Of a stretch of DNA of 44,659 nucleotides, positions 41,892-44,659 are shown piece by piece. Positions within the stretch are counted from its first letter, which is position 1. Every line of letters starts with the position of its first letter. The notes under the pieces were generated by a model that was not told the DNA's origin, ran no database searches, and saw only the letters and a program-made list of their open reading frames with translations. The stretch covers positions 1-44,659 of the forward strand of contig NZ_MRCD01000073.1 in NCBI RefSeq assembly GCF_001904745.1, written 5' to 3'. The stretch is from Calothrix sp. HK-06. Lineage in GTDB: Bacteria; Cyanobacteriota; Cyanobacteriia; Cyanobacteriales; Nostocaceae. The position numbers and the translations under genes are program-made.

Positions 41892-44659
41892 AGGACATGG
41901 CTTAGAAATACCGTAACCTTGAGCATAATCTACACCTATTGTCTTGATTATTTCAAATATTTCTTGATTTTCTACATACTCTGCAATCGTTTTAATGCCC
42001 ATCAAATGAGCAATTTCATTGATAGCTTTTAGCATTGCTGTATCAATTTTTTCCTCTACGATATTTTTTATCAAAGTTCCATTGATTTTAAGATAATCTA
42101 TTGATAAATTTTTAAGATAACCCCACGATGACATGCTGCTGCCAAAATTATCTAAGGCAAAGCGAAAACCAAGTTCTTTGATAGCACGCACTTTTGAGGC
42201 AACTTGTGCTAAGTTAGCTGTAACAACCGTTTCGGTAATTTCAAAGCAAATTGCTTGCGCTGGAATTTCATGCAACGCTAGCTGCTCACATAAAAAGTCT
42301 ATAAATTTATTATCATTTATGGTGGCGCCAGAAAGGTTGATGGCATATATAAAGCTACGATTACTGTCTTGAGTAGTACAATTATTCGATTTTTCCTTTT
42401 TGCTGTTTCCTAGATTCGCAAAAAGTGTGCTGATTACCCAACGGTCGATTGCTGGCATAATATTATAGCGTTCAGCCGCTGGAATAAACGCCATTGGTAA
42501 CGTCACATTACCCATTTTATCCATGAACCGTAACAAAATTTCATAATGTTTATCGTTAGAGTCAGTTGAAGTGATGGGAACAATTGGCTGGTAATAAAGA
42601 GAGAAACTATTATTTTCTAAAGCTTGATTAATTTGGGCTACCCATTGCATTTCACTTTTGGCTTTGATAACCTCGCTATTATCAGTCTGATACACATGTA
42701 CGCAGTTACGTCCTTTGTTTTTAGCGGTGTAACAAGCGACATCCGCAGCGTTAAGTAAGCTATTCAGACTTTGGCTGTCTGCATTAATCGTAACTATCCC
42801 AATGCTAACACCAATATTAAAAGTCTTATCTTGCCACACAAAACGAAACTCTTGGATACGCTGTACTATTGTGTTGGCTATTTGTAATGCTGATGCCAAA
42901 CGACAACTTTTAAGCAATATGCCAAATTCATCTCCCCCCAAGCGTGCTAAAGTATCAGAGCAGCGTATAAAACTTTGAAATAATACAGCAACTTGTTGTA
43001 ATAGTTCATCACCTGCCATATGTCCACAGGTATCGTTTACTACTTTAAATCTATCTAAATCTAAATAGCAGAGTGTGTGTTGTTGATTTTCTTTATTGCT
43101 ACTCAAAGTTTCAAACAGACGATTTTCAAATTCTTTTCGATTAACTAGTCCTGTTAGAGCATCGTGAGTTGCTTGCCAAGATAATTGGCGTGCTATATTA
43201 CGTTTGTGGCTAACGTCTTGAAATACTATCACCGCACCAATAATTCTACCATTTTTAGCATGAATAGGCGCCACTGAGTCATCAATAGCAACTTCGCGAC
43301 CATCACGCGCAATTAAAAGATATTCTTGGTTAAGACTAACACTACAACCAGAGCGTAAAACTTCTTCGACAACATTTAATGGTTCACGGGTAATTTCGCT
43401 AATAATTTTAAATATTTCTGCGACTGGTTTAGATAATGCATCTGCTTTACTCCAACCAGTAAGTTTTTCTGCCACTGGGTTAAGATACTTTATTCGTCCA
43501 GATGCATCAGTTGTAATCACAGCATCTCCAATACATTTTAGCGTCACCTGAGCGAGTTCTTTTTCTTCAAATAACTGCTGTTCAAGAAGCTTTTGCTCGG
43601 TAATATTAACTGCCATACCTCCAACTAATTGCTGTCCGCGACTGTCTTTAAATGGAAACTTTGAAACTAACCAATAATGAGGATATTTATCTAGTGTAGG
43701 AACATCTTCAATTACCTGTATACTTTCACCTGTAGAAAGTACGTTAAGGTCGTTTTGATAAACTTGGTTTGCGATATCTTGGGGCAACCAATCAAAATCT
43801 GTTTTTAAGTGCAAATCATTGAATTTAACATTAAATGTATGCTCGAACGTCTGATTAACATAAATGTATCGTCCCTGATAGTCTTTCATAAAAGCAACAG
43901 TCGGGCTATTGTTCATAAAAGTTTGAAAGCGTTCTTCACTTTCAGATAACGCAGTTAAAGCAATTTCGCGTTCTGTTATATCTCTACCAGTATAAACAAC
44001 ATAATGTGAACCTTTTGGCTCTGTTGCAGCTAAAGAGCTAGAAAAAGCAACAATTAGGCTTTTTCCAGTTTTAGTCTGACAAATAAATGGCTGATCTTTT
44101 AAACATTCTTGATGTAATGAAAAGTTTGTTTTTTCAAGGTGTAACAAAAAATTATTATCATTAGTAATTATCGATATTGATTGATTTATTAATTGTTCTT
44201 GATTATATTCAAATAGTTCAATAGCAGCTTGATTTACCGTAATTATTTTACCGAATTCTGTCGTCACAAACAAAACATCTTTCATTGATGTAATAATTTG
44301 GTTAAGGTAATTTTGGTAAGAAATCAACGAATTTAATAAAATATTTTTTTTATGATTTTCTTGTAATAATCTTTGCTCCAAAACCATTCTTTTAGTAGCA
44401 TCTTCTAGTAAAACTATTAAAAAATCTTCATAACTTGTAACATACAAATCAAGGTATAGAGACAAACTAGGTTCACTCGACCGAGCAATACCCGTAAGCT
44501 CAAAACTTTTTTGGCGCCCTTGAAGTATATTAATTAAAGTGCTTTCTATTCCTTTCAATTCAGGAAATGCCAACCTGATATCCTTTCCTGGTAATACCTC
44601 ATAACTGGACTTTAGACTAAAGCACGCGACCGCTTCGCGGTCGCGGCGCCAAAAAAGCT
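41877..44659 (-). CDS. PAS-PAS-PAS-GGDEF-EAL cyclic-di-GMP protein, 5' end beyond window
   Basis: At least 898 aa from an internal TTG at 44573; the frame stays open to the window edge, and the codons before the TTG (EVLPGKDIR) read as a natural continuation of the family's N-terminal domain, so the true start is probably outside. Domains after a PAS-related N-terminus: PAS at about 85-190, 205-330 and 340-460, GGDEF at about 465-630, EAL at about 640-898. The GGDEF has RLGGDEF and an upstream inhibitory RCSD, so cyclase activity with product inhibition is likely. The EAL keeps Glu (YEILLRF), FEITET, K, AEYVE and YAQGYG, but the usual DDFGTG reads DNFGSS, so phosphodiesterase activity may be reduced. 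There are no membrane segments. Confidence 0.9.
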   Translation of the reverse strand, partial: LFWRRDREAVACFSLKSSYEVLPGKDIRLAFPELKGIESTLINILQGRQKSFELTGIARSSEPSLSLYLDLYVTSYEDFLIVLLEDATKRMVLEQRLLQENHKKNILLNSLISYQNYLNQIITSMKDVLFVTTEFGKIITVNQAAIELFEYNQEQLINQSISIITNDNNFLLHLEKTNFSLHQECLKDQPFICQTKTGKSLIVAFSSSLAATEPKGSHYVVYTGRDITEREIALTALSESEERFQTFMNNSPTVAFMKDYQGRYIYVNQTFEHTFNVKFNDLHLKTDFDWLPQDIANQVYQNDLNVLSTGESIQVIEDVPTLDKYPHYWLVSKFPFKDSRGQQLVGGMAVNITEQKLLEQQLFEEKELAQVTLKCIGDAVITTDASGRIKYLNPVAEKLTGWSKADALSKPVAEIFKIISEITREPLNVVEEVLRSGCSVSLNQEYLLIARDGREVAIDDSVAPIHAKNGRIIGAVIVFQDVSHKRNIARQLSWQATHDALTGLVNRKEFENRLFETLSSNKENQQHTLCYLDLDRFKVVNDTCGHMAGDELLQQVAVLFQSFIRCSDTLARLGGDEFGILLKSCRLASALQIANTIVQRIQEFRFVWQDKTFNIGVSIGIVTINADSQSLNSLLNAADVACYTAKNKGRNCVHVYQTDNSEVIKAKSEMQWVAQINQALENNSFSLYYQPIVPITSTDSNDKHYEILLRFMDKMGNVTLPMAFIPAAERYNIMPAIDRWVISTLFANLGNSKKEKSNNCTTQDSNRSFIYAINLSGATINDNKFIDFLCEQLALHEIPAQAICFEITETVVTANLAQVASKVRAIKELGFRFALDNFGSSMSSWGYLKNLSIDYLKINGTLIKNIVEEKIDTAMLKAINEIAHLMGIKTIAEYVENQEIFEIIKTIGVDYAQGYGISKPCPLKIW

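Overview
The window is an AT-rich chromosomal segment of a filamentous, probably heterocyst-forming (Nostocales, Rivularia/Calothrix/Nostoc-like) cyanobacterium. The evidence is the gene content: helical carotenoid proteins, a CURT1/CAAD thylakoid protein, an Slr1339-family protein, a Mo-dependent nitrogenase C-terminal-domain protein, DevB/DevC/DevA-type exporter parts, a cyanobacterial alternative (CuA-less) terminal oxidase operon and an arsenosugar-type ArsM. The whole window is studded with the palindrome GGCGCC (about 83 copies by eye, against about 3 expected), while the usual cyanobacterial HIP1 palindrome GCGATCGC was not seen. This looks like an alternate-HIP genome.

Layout. 0-2.6 kb: ArsM, an OmpR-type response regulator and a small Mo-nitrogenase-family protein, all on the minus strand. 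2.7-3.55 kb: a repeat-rich gap bounded by nested inverted repeats. 3.6-8.1 kb: a TetR regulator, TMEM175-like channel, DevB membrane-fusion protein, GNAT acetyltransferase and DevC permease. 9.2-15.0 kb: a six-gene operon with two DUF2231 membrane proteins, CoxB without its CuA site, an A2-type CoxA, CoxC and a GMC oxidoreductase. 15.1-18.0 kb: a divergent EmrB-type MFS exporter/MarR pair, then the DevA ATPase missing from the first exporter cluster. Near-identical palindromic operators precede the TetR gene, the GNAT-DevC pair and DevA, so I read these as one split TetR-controlled exporter. A fourth, weaker copy lies before the CURT1/CAAD gene at 36.8 kb.

18.0-18.4 kb: tRNA-Val(GAC), then a cluster of direct and inverted repeats around a TGTACA that resembles the ends of Tn7-like/type V-K CRISPR-associated transposons, with no transposon genes. 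18.4-28.9 kb: a histidine kinase with a degenerate receiver, gyrB, miaA, an SGNH hydrolase, a membrane histidine kinase preceded by a perfect 37-bp inverted repeat, an alpha/beta hydrolase, a lipoprotein with a methyltransferase fold and an amino-acid permease. 29.4-32.9 kb: HxlR regulator, Slr1339-family protein, a canonical helical carotenoid protein and a divergent paralogue. 33.1-35.3 kb: tRNA-Lys(CTT), an intact DNA adenine methylase and a frameshifted restriction endonuclease, i.e. a decaying restriction-modification system. 35.4-44.7 kb: membrane proteins, the CURT1/CAAD protein, two tandem FG-GAP-repeat proteins of seven repeats each, and a PAS-PAS-PAS-GGDEF-EAL protein that runs off the right edge.

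Several dispersed repeat families fill the gaps: AGAAACCCGGTTTCT hairpins (seven loci), a 9-bp TAACGGATG tandem repeat bounded by GGCAACG (five loci, two of them forming the 3' ends of genes), and TGTAGAGACG palindromes. All functions are inferred from reading the sequence; no database search was run.
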